Assembly: GCA_023079485.1 (NCBI GenBank)
Contig: CM041089.1
Location: 14,213,001 to 14,277,000 of the forward strand
Length of the DNA stretch: 64,000 nucleotides
Direction: 5' to 3'
DNA from: Archilochus colubris
Taxonomy: Eukaryota > Chordata > Aves > Apodiformes > Trochilidae
The notes beneath the pieces are model-generated. The model worked only from the letters and a program-made list of their open reading frames with translations. It did not search any database and had not been told where the DNA came from. Positions 33,319 to 47,000 of the stretch are shown piece after piece. The translations under genes and the position numbers were made by a program. Every line of letters starts with the position of its first letter. Position 1 is the stretch's first letter.

Positions 33319-34481
33319 TAATGATCATTAAGTGGTATCTGGAAGAAATCTTCTACTGCACAATTTTGACTAATTAAATGCTTTAACATGAATTCAGGTT
33401 TTCTGCTAAGTATTACTAATTACAAGGAGATTCTATAAAAAGTGGATAAAAGAGGGGGGAAGCACAGAGTCAGACAGCTAGACAACACTGCAATATGCTT
33501 ACAACAAACAAAGCTACTGGGAAGCTGACTGATTCCTCATTTTATTGAAAGCTCTGTTATGGGCTCATTCCACCACAATTTTGCTTTGCATGTATGCTTC
33601 TCAGAGGAAATAGGTACATGAGAGCAGCCAGTGAGATGCAGATTCCATGTTAAAACTTGCATGTGCAAGCTTCTATACCATGAGGCTTTAGAAGGGAAAT
33701 TGATTTTCCCCAATGGCAAAAGAATGTCAGGTTCTGCTTGTCTTTATTGAAACAAATATTTTTCCTTAGCCTCTTCAAAAGTGCAACTCTAGGACTCCAG
33801 TGAACTTCAAAATTTGGCCTGAAGTCTGAGGATATGGAGTCAGCTGACTGGATACCATGAGAACTTTCTTAAAAATCCTTTCTGCTGGTGCCAACACATC
33901 TCCACAACAGCTGAGGACTCCTGGCCTGGCCTGGCACATTGGTTCCAAGGTCCTGAACTGAAAGGCTTTGGATCCTACAGATTATCTACCCAGGAACTTC
34001 ATGTTTAACTTGGTGGTTAACTCCTGCAGTGTTCCTTAGCCCTCTGCCACAGGCTACCAAGTAAATCTGGCACAGACTTCTCTGCAGTGCATGCTTCTTT
34101 AAGAAGCATCAGGGCTTCATGCAAGAGACACTGATGGGAGGTGACAAGGAGTGGATTTATTCATTCAGCACTTGAGATTATCTGCTGCCCAGTGGTACAC
34201 AGCTAACAAGTGACTGACGTGCAAACCTCTGCCAGCAGTCAGCAGAATTGGCCCCTTACACCGAAAGGCAAAGAGCCTCCCTGTGCCTGTCACCTTCTGT
34301 GAGTGCCACAGCCTGGATGCCATCACCAGCAGTGCAGGACACAGACCAGCAGCCACTCTGCAGGGGAAGTAACCTGATCTTTGACTTGCTTTTCTTCTTC
34401 TCTCCTGCTCCCCTTTATTCTGGTTTTTAAGCTTAATGCACACTGTGCTTTCTTTGACCCAGAGCTGACTGTTTGCACAGA

Positions 34482-34532
34482 TTTTTTTTCTTTTTCTTTT
34501 TCTTTTTTTTTCTTTTTTTTTTTTTTTTTTTC
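34482..34532. repeat. Poly-T/pyrimidine tract
   Basis: About 50 bases are T with occasional single C (TTTTTCTTTTTCTTTT-type). On the BRSK2 sense strand this is an A-rich run. Confidence 0.95.
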
Positions 34533-37500
34533 TGGGAGGAAAAAAATCCCTAACTCATGAGCAACCAGCCCAGAGTTTATGAGAAACCTGGCACCCCAAT
34601 CAGCAGCCAGAGCCAAGCCTGTGTGAACACCAGAATCCCAAGCAGCATGCTCAGTCCCTGCCAGGCATGCAGTGCTCACCCCAAACTTAGAAATGTAAGT
34701 CAAGCCTCCACAAGGAATGCTGTAAGGAGTACTCACTTGCAGCTTCTTCCCCCTGGGGGACCAACAGCTGGTTCATTTCAGGGATGTCCATGTTAAAGAA
34801 TGCAAAAGCAGGAAGCCAACAGGCAAGGAGTACAATTCAGCACTCATTTTCCCCAGGAGAAGTTAATTCTACTGAAGGGAGAAGGTATTTGCAAAAATAT
34901 TTAATGCTTTGTGGGTTGTTGTGCTTGGCTATGGAAAAACAATCACTACACATAGAGGAGAAACAAGCTGCAAAATTGAAGGTTCAGCTTCAACTAATAC
35001 AAGTGCAGAGTTCCCTGTATTTTTTGAGACACAGATTCAACATGGGCAGCACCAAACACAGCACTGGAATTCCTCTGCCAAAGAGTGGGTGGGGGATGAA
35101 AGAGATACTGAATCCCTTTGAGGGAATATGGGCAAGCCCAGAGGAGACTTTATAGCACAGCACAACATAGTTTTCTACCAAAAATTTAGCATAGACCTTC
35201 TGACAGCATTGGTTGAGGACACAGTAAGGCAGAGGGGTTCCCAAGAGCATCCAGCAAAGGCACTTAGACAGTGAAGGGTCCAGCATCCATAGGAAGAGAA
35301 ACTTAAAAGCACAGTGTTGGAAAGGCTTCGAAGGATAAACTCTCCATCACTTCCTATGTGTCTGGGCTATCCTGTTTTCTCCTCTTCCTTTTTTTTCCCA
35401 TTAGTCACACTGGCCTTGTTTAGCTCTTTGGCATTGTCTTACACAAATGCCCCTTATATTTTCTCCCTAATATGCTTCCAGAAGCAATCAATAGGATTGC
35501 TGCTGTTTCCTCCTCTGTATCTTTCCTTAATGGCCATCTCTGGTTACCTAAGAAATAAAGCAGGTAACAAATGCTCCAGGAGAGGGCAGAAGAGCTGGAG
35601 TGCTGTGGAGAAGGGAGGCAGAATGCTCCCCCCCATCCCTGTGTTACCCCACTCCATAACAAGCCTAATGGAATTAAAATGATAACCATCAAAAAAAAGA
35701 GTGAAAAAAGCACAAAAGAGTGAAAAGCAAATACTGGTTTTGTTATTGTACTGTACTTTCCTGTCCTCCACTTTTTGGGTGCCTCTCTAGATGGATATGT
35801 GCATGCATTTGGGTATTACAGTCTTGTTTCAGCTGAGTTAATAAACTCAGTAAGGTTGGTGTCTATGAGGGGACTGTCCACCCCAAAAGCCTCCCACAGT
35901 TGGCAGTGATGGAGGCAGAGACTGAAGCAACCCAGAGCTCTCCCAGTTGTTTCCTTCTTCCAAATACATTGTTGGAGCACAAGTGCAGCTCCCAGAGGGA
36001 CAGACAAACACCAGCATCCGGAACTATGGGAAAGGCAAGGGCAACACCGACTCACAAAGCTCATGTCTGAACTTGGCAATGAATAAGGAGCCCTGAGGAG
36101 AGGCCTGGCAGCTGCAGGCAAGAGGAATCAACAGCAAGGAGTCTGCTGAACCCTGGAGCCAGTGGTCATGTCCTCAGGCAGGCTGAGCAACCCTTCAGTC
36201 CTGCTCTTCTACCACAGCAGCTGAGCAACAGCTTCTACCACACTGCAGCATGAACAGCAGCTCCCCCCTGATGTGCACCAGCTCTACATCACCACTTCCA
36301 TGTCCATCCCATCTGAAGGACACTGAGCACAAGAAATACTTATTCATGATGTTGAAATTATTTTGCTTTTTTTACGTGAAATAAACACTGAGCCCAGGCT
36401 GTGTCTGAGGAACATGCTTGCTGAATGTCCCTCTACAAGGACACAACCATAACTGGAGTGGCTCTGTAATGACATGAAGCAGCACTTCACTTCCAGACAT
36501 CCCTGCCCACTTTTCTGTATGTGGAAAGGAATTTTTAATGCAGACCCCCCTCTGCCACAGGCAAATCTTTTCATATCTTGCACACAGGACTGAACAGCAT
36601 GGAAAATCAGCACTGACTTCTCAATATCTTCATCTCTGGGCTACCTGTCTGGATCTAGGCAACAGCAGATGGGCTCAAGGCCTCTTACTCTCAGCTCTTT
36701 GGTGAATCATACAGCAAAAACAGCTTTATGGACTCAGCCTCAGTCCAGGAGTAAACTACTAGTAGACAGCTAAATGGCAATTGTAAAACTGTGCCTTCCT
36801 TTCAACTACTGCACATCAGTGCTGAGAAATGACACAAGATTTCAAGAAGAAATGAGCCCTGATACAACAGATTTGTCCACAGGGTCTGCCACTTCTTCCT
36901 TCTCATCTGGGATGCAGCAAAGATAGCAACACTGCCTGGGAGATTTCCATTGGATTTTAATCTGCAAAAGGCAGAAATCGTAGTACAAAGCAAGATACAG
37001 AAAGAATGGGAGGAAGAAATAAAACTGCATATTTTGACTCAGTCTTGAGGCTATTTGTGCTCTCTCCCTGTATGTTCTTGGGTTCACACTGCAACAGAAG
37101 ACATTAGATCAAGATTTGTACTCCCCTCAGTGAAGACATCATCTTCCTCTGTTCTGTACAAGAAACAGAAGCAGCAGAAAATTAGTCAATTGCTGCCATC
37201 AGCATTCAGGATCTCTCACAGCTGGGAGTTAAGAGATCAAAGCCAGTGACGAAGGAACATTTTGTTTCTCAGTTATTTTATCTCTGTTCTTCTCATATCT
37301 TTCCCATCACACACCAGTCCTTTATTGCTGGAGGTGCTGATGACATCTTGCAGCCCATCGACATTAGTATCAGGATCAAGAAATCTCTTGGCACAGAAGT
37401 TTACAAACACCACTGTGAATTCAGACTCCTGAGCATCCCAGAACAGGCTATGAGGATAAGCCAAGTCATTCTCCAAACCTCTTTGAGAAACAAGGGCTCA

Positions 37501-40500
37501 GACATCTCTGGCCATGTCCTTAAAGAAGGCTCTAGCATATTCTCTGGAGCTCAATACAATTGTTTTCCACACCTCCATATTTTCCAATCCACTACTCAGT
37601 CTGGTTGGACTTTCAGAAGTACTTAGCATTGGTCTATTTCTTTATCTCAAAGTTCATGAGATTCACAATACTAAATGAAATGTCAGCCAGCAATGAACAT
37701 CAAATTCCCTCTGAGTTCTCAGCTCCTAGAGAAGGATCTCATAATGTGAGCCCTATCTTATTATTTATAAATCTCTACCTCAAATCCTGCTTTCCAGAAC
37801 CTGGAGTACTTCTGAGCCTTCCTTAGTCCTAACAGTGAATTATTCTTCAGCCTCACCATACTAAACCATACCCAGAACTATTCCCTGTTCTAAACCAGAT
37901 AATCTTTTCTACATAACCACTTCTACACTACAGAAAAAAATCTCCCTTGATTTAGCTATGCCACTCCACATCAACCTTTATGCTTGTGCCAAGTGCACAC
38001 TGCAGTGCAGATGCACCAACACAGAACTATTGCACAGAGACCATGGAAGAGCAAAGAAATGAAGGCATTTTAAACTTGAAGAAAGTGGTAATTTCATTAT
38101 TCATGAAGATGCTGTTGCAGGTCAGGCATCTTCAGGATGTTCACCTTTAAGTGCCATTGCTTACTTGAATCTCTTCCCAGCCTTTTGTATCTGCTCTACA
38201 CACCACATCTAATACAGAGCTCAAAGCTATTTGGGTTCTGATGAAGAGCAAAGACAAGATGCAACACTTTGTTATGTCAGGTGATAATGCATTGCCAAAG
38301 AAAGTGCTAATGACTGAAAATTACACACAGAAAGCAACAGCAAATTAGCTTAATTCTCTGAAAAGAACAGAGAATTAGCTGGGCATGCTTACCTCAGCTA
38401 TTCTTGAAAGTGGCAAAACAAGCATTCCAAAACCAGAAGAAAATTTGAAAACTAGGGTTCACTTAAATCATTCCAGGGCCTGTACACCTTGGGATGCTTT
38501 GGCACATCTGCAGGGATCCTCCTTGCACAGTCTCTTTAAAAATTCCTTGCACTCACCAAATACTTATGATAACACTTACATGTGCAGGTTTACAAGTGCT
38601 TGCAAACAATTTGCTAAGAAAATGGCAGGCTAAATTTGACACTAGCAATATCTGAAATGAACAGCTGGGCTACATCTACCCTCTCTTCCTCTCCAGCCAT
38701 TCATCATTTTCTTCTAGGGATCACATTCATCAGTCAGCTGAACCCTGTTCCCAGGTGTTTGGAACATGTAAAAAACAACCTGTGAATTGAGGAGTTTTCC
38801 AAGACTCAGCAATATGGTGGTGACAGAGTTTTGGAATGAAAGGATGAGGGATGCTGTTCATTCCATCCTCTTTCTACAGAAGAAATAAAAAATTGCATCT
38901 CTTTATAGGAGACATAGTTAGCTCCCTTCTTTCCAATGGAGCAAGTCTTCCCCCCTGTGAAAGTTTTCCCCTATATTGCCTCCCACACAGACATGAGACA
39001 GACAAAAACCTCACTAAAATCTTACTGAGGCATCATACAGAGTTTGGAAGTAAAACCTAAAGATATTTTGGGTTAGCTGATCATTACATTAAGACATGTA
39101 TGATGTCAAGGATAACTGTGCATCCCACTGCTGCACAAGGTGGATTTGTGCATAGGTCAGAGGTTTCATTTGTGTACTGCCTCCTACCCTTCAGCTCACT
39201 CCTGCATCCAAATAGAAATAATTCATATTCACAGTTCCTCCTCTGAGTGGGAAACGTGCAGTGTAGGTAAAGGATCTGCCTTCTGGGCTGTGCTGCTAGA
39301 CACCACAGGACAGCAGGACAGCACTTTCTTTGAATTGCTCTGTCCTGGACTTATTTTGCCAGGTTCTAGGAGCCAAGGTGAACTAAAAACTCCTGCAATG
39401 AATCCTTCTTGCAGGGTACTCAGGAAAGCTCCTAGGAAGTTTGCTCTAAGCCCAGCTCACATCTTGATTGCCAAAGAAACACAATAATATCGATGAATTC
39501 CTTTTGTTTCTGGGAGTCCCAAAATGACTGCTGGGTGTCATTCAGTGAAAAAGGCTGGTACAGCAGCTGCTGAGGAATAATGATGGTTTTCAGAGGCCAG
39601 TCCTCTTCTCTGCAGAGGTCTATGGAAATAGCTTCCCAATCTTCCCTCCCTCAGTAACAAGGTAACTCCATCCCAAATGGGTGACTTCAGGGTTATCTCG
39701 AGTTCTGCCATGTCCTTTGGTACCATTCTGCTGCCCACATATTCCTGTATTTAGAGAGGGGTAATGTTATACATCCAAACTGGGAGCCTGGTTTTTATTT
39801 TGGATTGGATTCCTCAGGCTGCCACAGAAGCCACTCAAGAACAATTATGTTTTATGAAACCCTAGGGATTGTGAGAGCCTTTTCTGACTGTTCCTCTTCT
39901 GGTTTTGCATTCTTATGCTTGAGAACATTTCTAAACTCTTAAACTTTTCTGCTCCATCCCACTTTTTCCTGAGGCAGAAGGGATTTTCCTTGCAATTTCC
40001 CAGACCTTTGCCATGTTCCCTTCAGGGGGGTTGGGGACATCAGCATGTATAAAATGTTTTACTTCCATTTCTATGAGGTGTTTAAAGTGCAGGCTTTAGT
40101 ATGTATCACTACTCTACAGTGTACAGTCCACCTGCAAACAACAGAAAGACAGCTCAGAAGTGAAAGAAGGTGAGGAAAAATTAACCTTGTAACTTCTAGC
40201 AAACTATAGGAGAGTAACACATTCAGTCTGAAGTCTCCTGGTGTCCTGTGAAAGCTCTTGATGGCCATCCAGGGAGTGGGGATAGCTCTTACCTTTGATC
40301 CATTAAACAAACATTTTTCAGAGGTAGTTTTTAATGAGATTCCTTTGGAGATGTCTTCATTTACCCAGGCAGCTAGGCACTGTTGTCCCTCTTCCTTCTG
40401 GGAACAGTGACCTCTGAGAAACCTGAGATGTGTTCCACAGGGTGTAACTGAGCACTCCCTGGGCATACCAAGATCCCCAAAGCACTGTTGTTGCTCTCTG

Positions 40501-41479
40501 AACCCTTGTGTTGTTCATGATCTTCAACTCATCAGTCACTTAAAGACCACAGGAGAGTGTTGCTGCCTTCCTACTGAAGGCCTGAATTTTCCTTCAAACA
40601 AAAAAGCAGAAGCTTCACTTCTGCCTGAAATAATAAAAATATATAAAAGCATCCAGCTCTAATATACTCTCATGAATGCAGTATGAAGCAGTTTGAAATC
40701 TGAAGCAGGCAAAAATGGAAACAAAACAACCCAAAACAACCAGCCCTCCCTTAAAAGTGATATGTATAGTTTCAAGTAAGGTAACATTTCTTGTAGAGGG
40801 AAAGGTAATGCATAGCTGTAACCTCTCCTCAGCCTGAGTTTAAGGGCTCTTCCTCATCCTTTCCCATGACATGTGTGCAGATTCTCCAAGGTGGGAGTCA
40901 GCACAACCTCTCAGCTCTTCCGTGGGAGCATTCTGCTGATGATCACCTTTAAAGCTGAGGATTCACTTAACCACTCAGTTTGCAGCTGGCTCTCTCCTGG
41001 GAGAAGTGTCTGATGTTACAAGTGAATCCAGCACCTCAGAGGTGAAATAGGACTGCAAAAATATACCTGGGGTTTGCATGAATGAATCAGTCTGATTTTC
41101 AACTTCAGGCCAGAAGCAGCTTACCCAGCTGAGTTTCTCCTCCCTCACTCTGTTCATTCAGCCAAAAGGATTTTCAGACAGCCTGAGGGGATTGCTTCAT
41201 GGGTGAGTGCATTTTACCTGAAGCCCTATCTGTTAGAATGACTTTTATTATAAACATTTTGGTTCTCTTACCTCTGCTGGATGCTGCTTTTTTTGGCCTT
41301 CTGGCTGTCTCCAAGTCCTGTGCAAACTTCTCTTTGCAGAAGGCACCAGAGGTCTAGCAGACACATAGTCTATGTGGTTTAACAATCACTTAATGCCTCA
41401 AGCACTGCCAAACAGTTTATTGTCCAGCTTAAAGGGTGTCTGTATAGCTTTGTTCTGCAAGAAAAGATCAGGGTGCCTC

Positions 41480-41729
41480 TTTGTGATAGGACAGGGGGTA
41501 ATGGGTGCAAGCTGAAGCATGGGAGATTCCCTGCAAACATAAGAAAAAGCTTTTTCACTGGGAGGTGAGGGAGCCCTGGCCCAGGCTGCCCAGTGAGGTT
41601 GTGGAGTCTCCTTCTCATTCAGAACCTACTTCGATGCCTTCCTGTGTGACCTACACAAGGTGATCCTGACATGGCAGGGCGTGATGATCTCTCAAGGTCC
41701 CTTCCAACCTCTAACATTCTGTGATTCTA
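41480..41729 (+). mobile_element. CR1 LINE 3' fragment, older subfamily
   Basis: This is a decayed CR1 3' end. Recognisable blocks in order are GTGATAGGACAGGGGGTAAT, CCAGGCTGCCCAGTGAGGTT, TTGTGGAGTCTCCTTCTC, CTTCCTGTGTGACCT and AGGTCCCTTCCAACCTCT, with the tail CATTCTGTGATTCTAGAAT. The internal sequence differs from the copy at 57605-58170, so it belongs to another subfamily. Its ORF2 frame is broken. The element may extend left towards about 41385, but I cannot be sure of that border. It lies antisense to BRSK2. Confidence 0.88.
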
Positions 41730-43993
41730 GAATTGCCCTCATTTTGCTTGAAACACCACCTGCATTTTGCAGGAGTGATCCTGTATCAGCAGAACAAATC
41801 CAGCAAAGGGTTAAAAAAAGATCTGAGTTTTATTTTTAACCCGAGCTGGAGAATTCCCTTCTTTCCTTTTTCTCTTCCCCTTACAACACCTCTTTAAACA
41901 GAGTTGCTTTTCCCAGCCCCAAACCCACCTAATGCCAAGGGGTCAAGCTATGTTTCTCAGGTCTTTTGTTCACTGGAGCAGTATGGGGGCACAAGATAAG
42001 TCTTTGCTGAAGCCACCAACGATTAAGACATCAGCACCATTAAGAGCTGCTGCCTTCTGTGCAGTCAGCTCTCTGTAAGCTGCTCTCAGTCCTCTGCCAT
42101 ATCAGAGCAGCCCACCTCTCCCTGGGGGATCCCCAGAGCCAGCTCTGCAACTGGGCTGGTGCTCTGCTCCTCAGCCCCAGCCTGCCTGCCCATTAATCAT
42201 TTGGGATGCAACTGCTGCTGCCATCACTGCAGGCACCTGAAGACAGAGGACGTTTTCTTCTTGCCAGGGAAGGCTTTTCTCCCTTCCCCAACTGCTTTTA
42301 AAGGGAAACAGATTTTTGTGTCTGTGTGTTGTGAAAGAGGAATACAGGTTCTGACCTTAGAAGCAGGAAAAGGAGTTATAGCGCAGTCTTCATTGTGGCT
42401 GTGGCTGATCCTGTTCCTGTAGCATTGCAGCAGAGCCACAGCATTCAAATGTATGCATGGAAGCAACTTCTGATGCAAAAGGCCACTGTGATTGTTGCAG
42501 ACTTGGACTAAAGACTCTGCCAGTTTCTCACCCATACATATCAGGGACATGCAAAGTGCCAGCTGTTGGGTGAAGCACAGCTACTAATCTCCTTTGGTCC
42601 CTGGATTACACAAGTACACAAACTGAGGCAGAAATCAAAGCATTTGTGGGGCAATTCTGACTCCCCCTTAGGGAAAAGGACCTTTATCTCTGCTCCCACT
42701 AATGCAGCAGAGAGACTTGAGAAAGCAGGCTGTGCCCTTCCAGCTACCAGCAAACATAGCAGCTTGGCACAAAGCGGAATGCCATGGCAAAAGGAAAGTC
42801 CTCTTTCAGTCATAGCTTCTCCTGATCAGTCAGCAGACAGAATAGGATTGCCAAGCATTTCCAAAGCGATTCCCAATGTGTAAGGCATGTTCCCATTTTT
42901 AACTAATCATCACTAAAATGAGGGAGCTGCACACAATCTGTGTGTTGGTACAAAGCAGATGCAGTGATGTCAGAGCTCCTCTTCCCTCTGCAGCACTGGC
43001 TGAGCACAAACAACAACAGCCCCTTCCCTGTCACACATTCCCCTTACAATGTGGGCACTTTGTCCTGTGGGACAAAGGAAGAAGCAGGAATCCAGAGATC
43101 AATGAAAACAAACTGCTTTTCACAGACTCCTGGGGCAGCTCTGATGCACTTTGGGTGCTGCTTCTGCCTTCATACAGGAGTCTGCTGGTACAGCAGCTCC
43201 ACACAAACCCAGGGAGAGAGGATTTGTGATAAATTCCATCTGCAACCCTTTCTTGCCTTCTAGTGAACCTCTGCCCCCTCTCCTCCAAGACAGCTCTGGG
43301 CATGGCTAGGCACAAGATGGTCTTTTTAAGAATGACAGTCATCCTTTTCATATTGTCTTCTTTTTCCCCTGCCAACCAATTTTCCTTTGGGTCTCTGGAA
43401 CAAGCAGTCACATCAGAACAGGGTCACCATCACATGGCTGGTGGCTCCAGGAGCTGCAGGACACATGGGAGCAGGCAGGCTGTGTTAGGAAGCATTAGCA
43501 CTGAACACCTCCCTGGCACATCTTCCCCGCTGGGGACTGCTGTCAGTCACTGTGAAGCAGTCTGCTGGTGCTAACATAACTTGGGTCAGGTCCCTGACAC
43601 CTGCTAACATATTTTTCATTCCTAAGAGAAATATTCTTCAAACAGGAGCACTGGATTTTCTCATAGAAGAGGCTTTTGGCCTCTTCTTGAATGCATTTTT
43701 TTATTCCCAAAATATGCAATTATAATTTTTTTAAAATTTGCCACAGAACAACACTGAAAAGCTTTCTGTAATACTGCTTACAGTCAGTTATTTGTTTCCC
43801 TCTGGGAACACAGGTACTGCCAGTGGGAGCTTCATCAGATGCTGCCAGCTCCTGCCATCTGGAATCCCTTGAAGGAAGGATGTTTCCTCTCTGGCAGCTC
43901 TTCTGTGGGTGGCAGCAGGAGGTAATCCCCACACTTTCAAAGGTTCAGCCACTTTGGGTTGTCCACACTAAAGCCCCCTGGAGACAGATTTTC

Positions 43994-44015
43994 AGCTGCT
44001 GAAGTATCAGCAGCT
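43994..44015. repeat. Perfect 9-bp inverted repeat
   Basis: AGCTGCTGA at 43994-44002 and TCAGCAGCT at 44007-44015 are perfect reverse complements with a 4-nt spacer. They lie inside a possible old repeat at about 43960-44180. Confidence 0.9.
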
Positions 44016-47000
44016 AAGATTTTCAGTTTCTCAGTTAGGCTCTATATAAAAACTGGATTTTCAAGTTGCTCAGACATGAGCTGACTGGGTTCTAATGAAC
44101 ACCTGGACTGATGATGGAAGCTGAGTGACTCTGAAAAGTCCAGGCCTAAGCCCTAAATTTTCAAGTGCTAAGGGTTTGCTGTGGGATCCCTAGGGGTATG
44201 GGAGTACTCAGTCTCATTACAACAAATACCTTCTACATATTCCCCAAATACTGAGCACATCTACAGCCTGGCATAAATACACGTTACACAGCAAGAATGC
44301 TCAGATGAAATTAAAAATGCAATGCTTTTTGGAACTTGTATCCACACAGTTCCAGGCTTGAATTTGAATGAGGACTGGAACTAAACTCACCTTTGGCATA
44401 ACTAAACAAACTGATAACCACCTAAAAAAGCTGGATGTTTCATGGGGTGAGGTTAAAGTTGGAATGATGATCTAAAACAATATCCAAAGGAAGCTAGGAA
44501 GCTGTCTAAGGATCTCGTGTCAGGATTCAAAAGATCTGGAAAGACCCTGGCAAACCTCTCTGGGAAATATGGCACCAATACTGACTTGCTCTGCTGTGGT
44601 ACACAAGGTGTGAGGATGAGGCACTGAACTGGGATCTAGCAAGTTCAGCTTAATTTTCTGACTTTCTTGACAGGTTCTCTTGCCTTGGGTGGGTTACTGA
44701 ATCAATCTGCCTTAATTCACTATTTAGAGAATCAAGACAGTAAGACATTTGACTTTTGCCACATTTATTTCCCTTTTGCATGCATTTCCTGCTTCAACTG
44801 TAAATGCTTCACGTCAGAGATGGTTCTCTGCTCTGCTTTTCAGCACATCTACAGAGCCCAGTATGCACATGCTAAGACACACTCTCTGACAACTCCACTC
44901 ACAGCCTGCAGAGAAAGCAGCAGCAGGGAGTGAAGTCTCCAATACCTCACCTGGAGCAAAGTGGAAGTTCAAATCATGCTGTCACAGCTGAATGCCTGGC
45001 TGGAGCTGGTGCTGGTGCTCTCCTCTACTGCCCTGGCTCCATGAAAGGAGCTGGGAGTCAGCAGCTGTCCTCAAGGAAGTCAGAAGCAAAAAGAGACACT
45101 GCACACCCTGACAGCACAGGAAAGCACTGAGCCTCACAAAGAGAGAGGGGGGGGAAGATGGCTTTGCAGGTAGGCTGGAAAGAAGCGACCAAGCTCCATG
45201 CTGAAAGCAGGGAATCTTTGTCATGACAACAGAGAAAGCTGCTCAGCTACGCAAGAAGGCAGAGCTGGTGGGGCCAGGCAGCATTCTGGGTCTCCTGCTC
45301 TCAGCAGGGAGGAGCTGGCAGGGCTGCAGCAGAGAATGATGGTTTATTTTTAACAGTGGTTTCTAAAGCAGGAGGTGGTGATTTGGTTTGTTTGTCACCT
45401 TTTATTTCATTGACTCTCGATGTCAATGAAGACTCTCGATGGATACGAGCTCCTTTTGCAAGATTATTTATTGATTTATTATGCTTTCTCCTTGAAGCAG
45501 GGACTGCAAATGCTGTGATAAGTAGACTGAAAGGCTCTCTTAGGTTCAGCTGCAGGTTCTAAGTGCTGTGTCCCCTTCTGAACTGCTGTTTTGTAATGCT
45601 GGCGAGGTGGAGCACACTTTGGGGATATTCCACAGCTCACTCCCTGCCTTTGCCACATCACAACAGAACCATCTTTCCTTTTCCTTCCCTTCACCCCTCC
45701 ATGCCTCTAAGGAGACAAGAACCACCCAGGAAGGAGAACATACAATTACCATCTCTGGGCCTTTTTGCACCAACCAAATCTAAAGCCGAAAGTAAGCATT
45801 TTCAGGCTTTGCTCTTGCCCCACGCCCTTCAGGGTGTGTGAACACAGCTTGCTGCAGACTGACAAACCACACAGCAAATGCTTCCCCCTGGGGATTAATG
45901 TCAGGAGAGCAGAGGAGCTGGAGCTGCAGCCCAGTGAGCTGAGGAAAAAGCTCTGCCAGTTTGTGCTCCTTAATAATGGGCAGTGAGCATAGAGGGCAAG
46001 CGTGACTGGGTAGGAGAAAAGAGGCTCTATCCAGGGAATCTTGCACCATGAGTGCTGGGCTCTGCAGTCCATAATAGGGGTGAGTCAGGCTCTGAATTGC
46101 TCTGCTGCTATCTTGGTTACAGTAGATGCTAATTCAGCTCGTCAGGTAAAGTGTGCTTTTAGGAGGCTAATACCAGCAAGCATATTGAGGCTCTGGGATT
46201 TTTCCAGGCTTCATAGCTGTTGTGCCTGTCCTAAGGGAAAGAAGCAATTGTGAAAAGCAAATCCACATCAGGGGCTGTGATGCCAGCTACCCTCACAGTT
46301 TGCTGAGGTGGGCAGATTGGTTGGGCACTTAATTTTGCTGTGCTGCTGTCAGAGTCAGCTGAAGGCACCATAGTGTAGAAGGTTTCAGTTTCAAGCAGGC
46401 ACCTCCCACCAAGCTTCACGAAAACATAGGCTGAAACTTTTAAAAGACTGATTTAAAAAAGGGAAGGAATCATTAGGACAGGATGACACTGCTCCCTGTG
46501 CTGCTTCTGAAGTACCCATCAGGATTTGGGGCTTTCCTTGAAAGAACACAGTGCCCAACCTGAAGCTTAGTGCAACTAACTCAAAGGATTCTGACACAAG
46601 AAAGCACCTGCAAGGATTTTTGACTTGCACTGCCACATCTGCAAACTCTTATCTGGTCTTTCTACATGGAGGCAGTAAAGAAGGACTTTACTCAGTGCTT
46701 CCCCTATGAAGGGACAGGTGACATGCAGCAAGGAGCCAGGCAGTCCTCTGGGTGCTGATGCATGAGGCAGAACAGACACAGCTCTTCCCTTCGACAGCTG
46801 TAGGGACCTGAGTGCTGACAGTGACAGCACTCTTGTTGTTGTTGTTGTCAGCTAACAAAGCAGCTGGGACACAGCAGTGCACTGCAAGCAGTGGCAAGGT
46901 GCCATTTTTAGGGTGATTTTATTCTGACTGGATCTGTGCTCCAGCACCCTTGGAGCCGACCCTTTTCCCTGAGCTTTCTGGAAGGATCAGAGGTGAGATT

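Noticed and set aside
39455..39490. GGCAATCAAGATGTG on the minus strand, resembling the AIK motif of the missing BRSK2 upstream exon
   Set aside because: The frame runs into TGA right after Ala-Ile-Lys-Met, and no flanking residues or splice sites match.
44600..44745. Possible forward MIR fragment
   Set aside because: Scattered words only (CTTGCCTTGGGTGGGTTACT and similar); the order and spacing were too loose to list as a feature.
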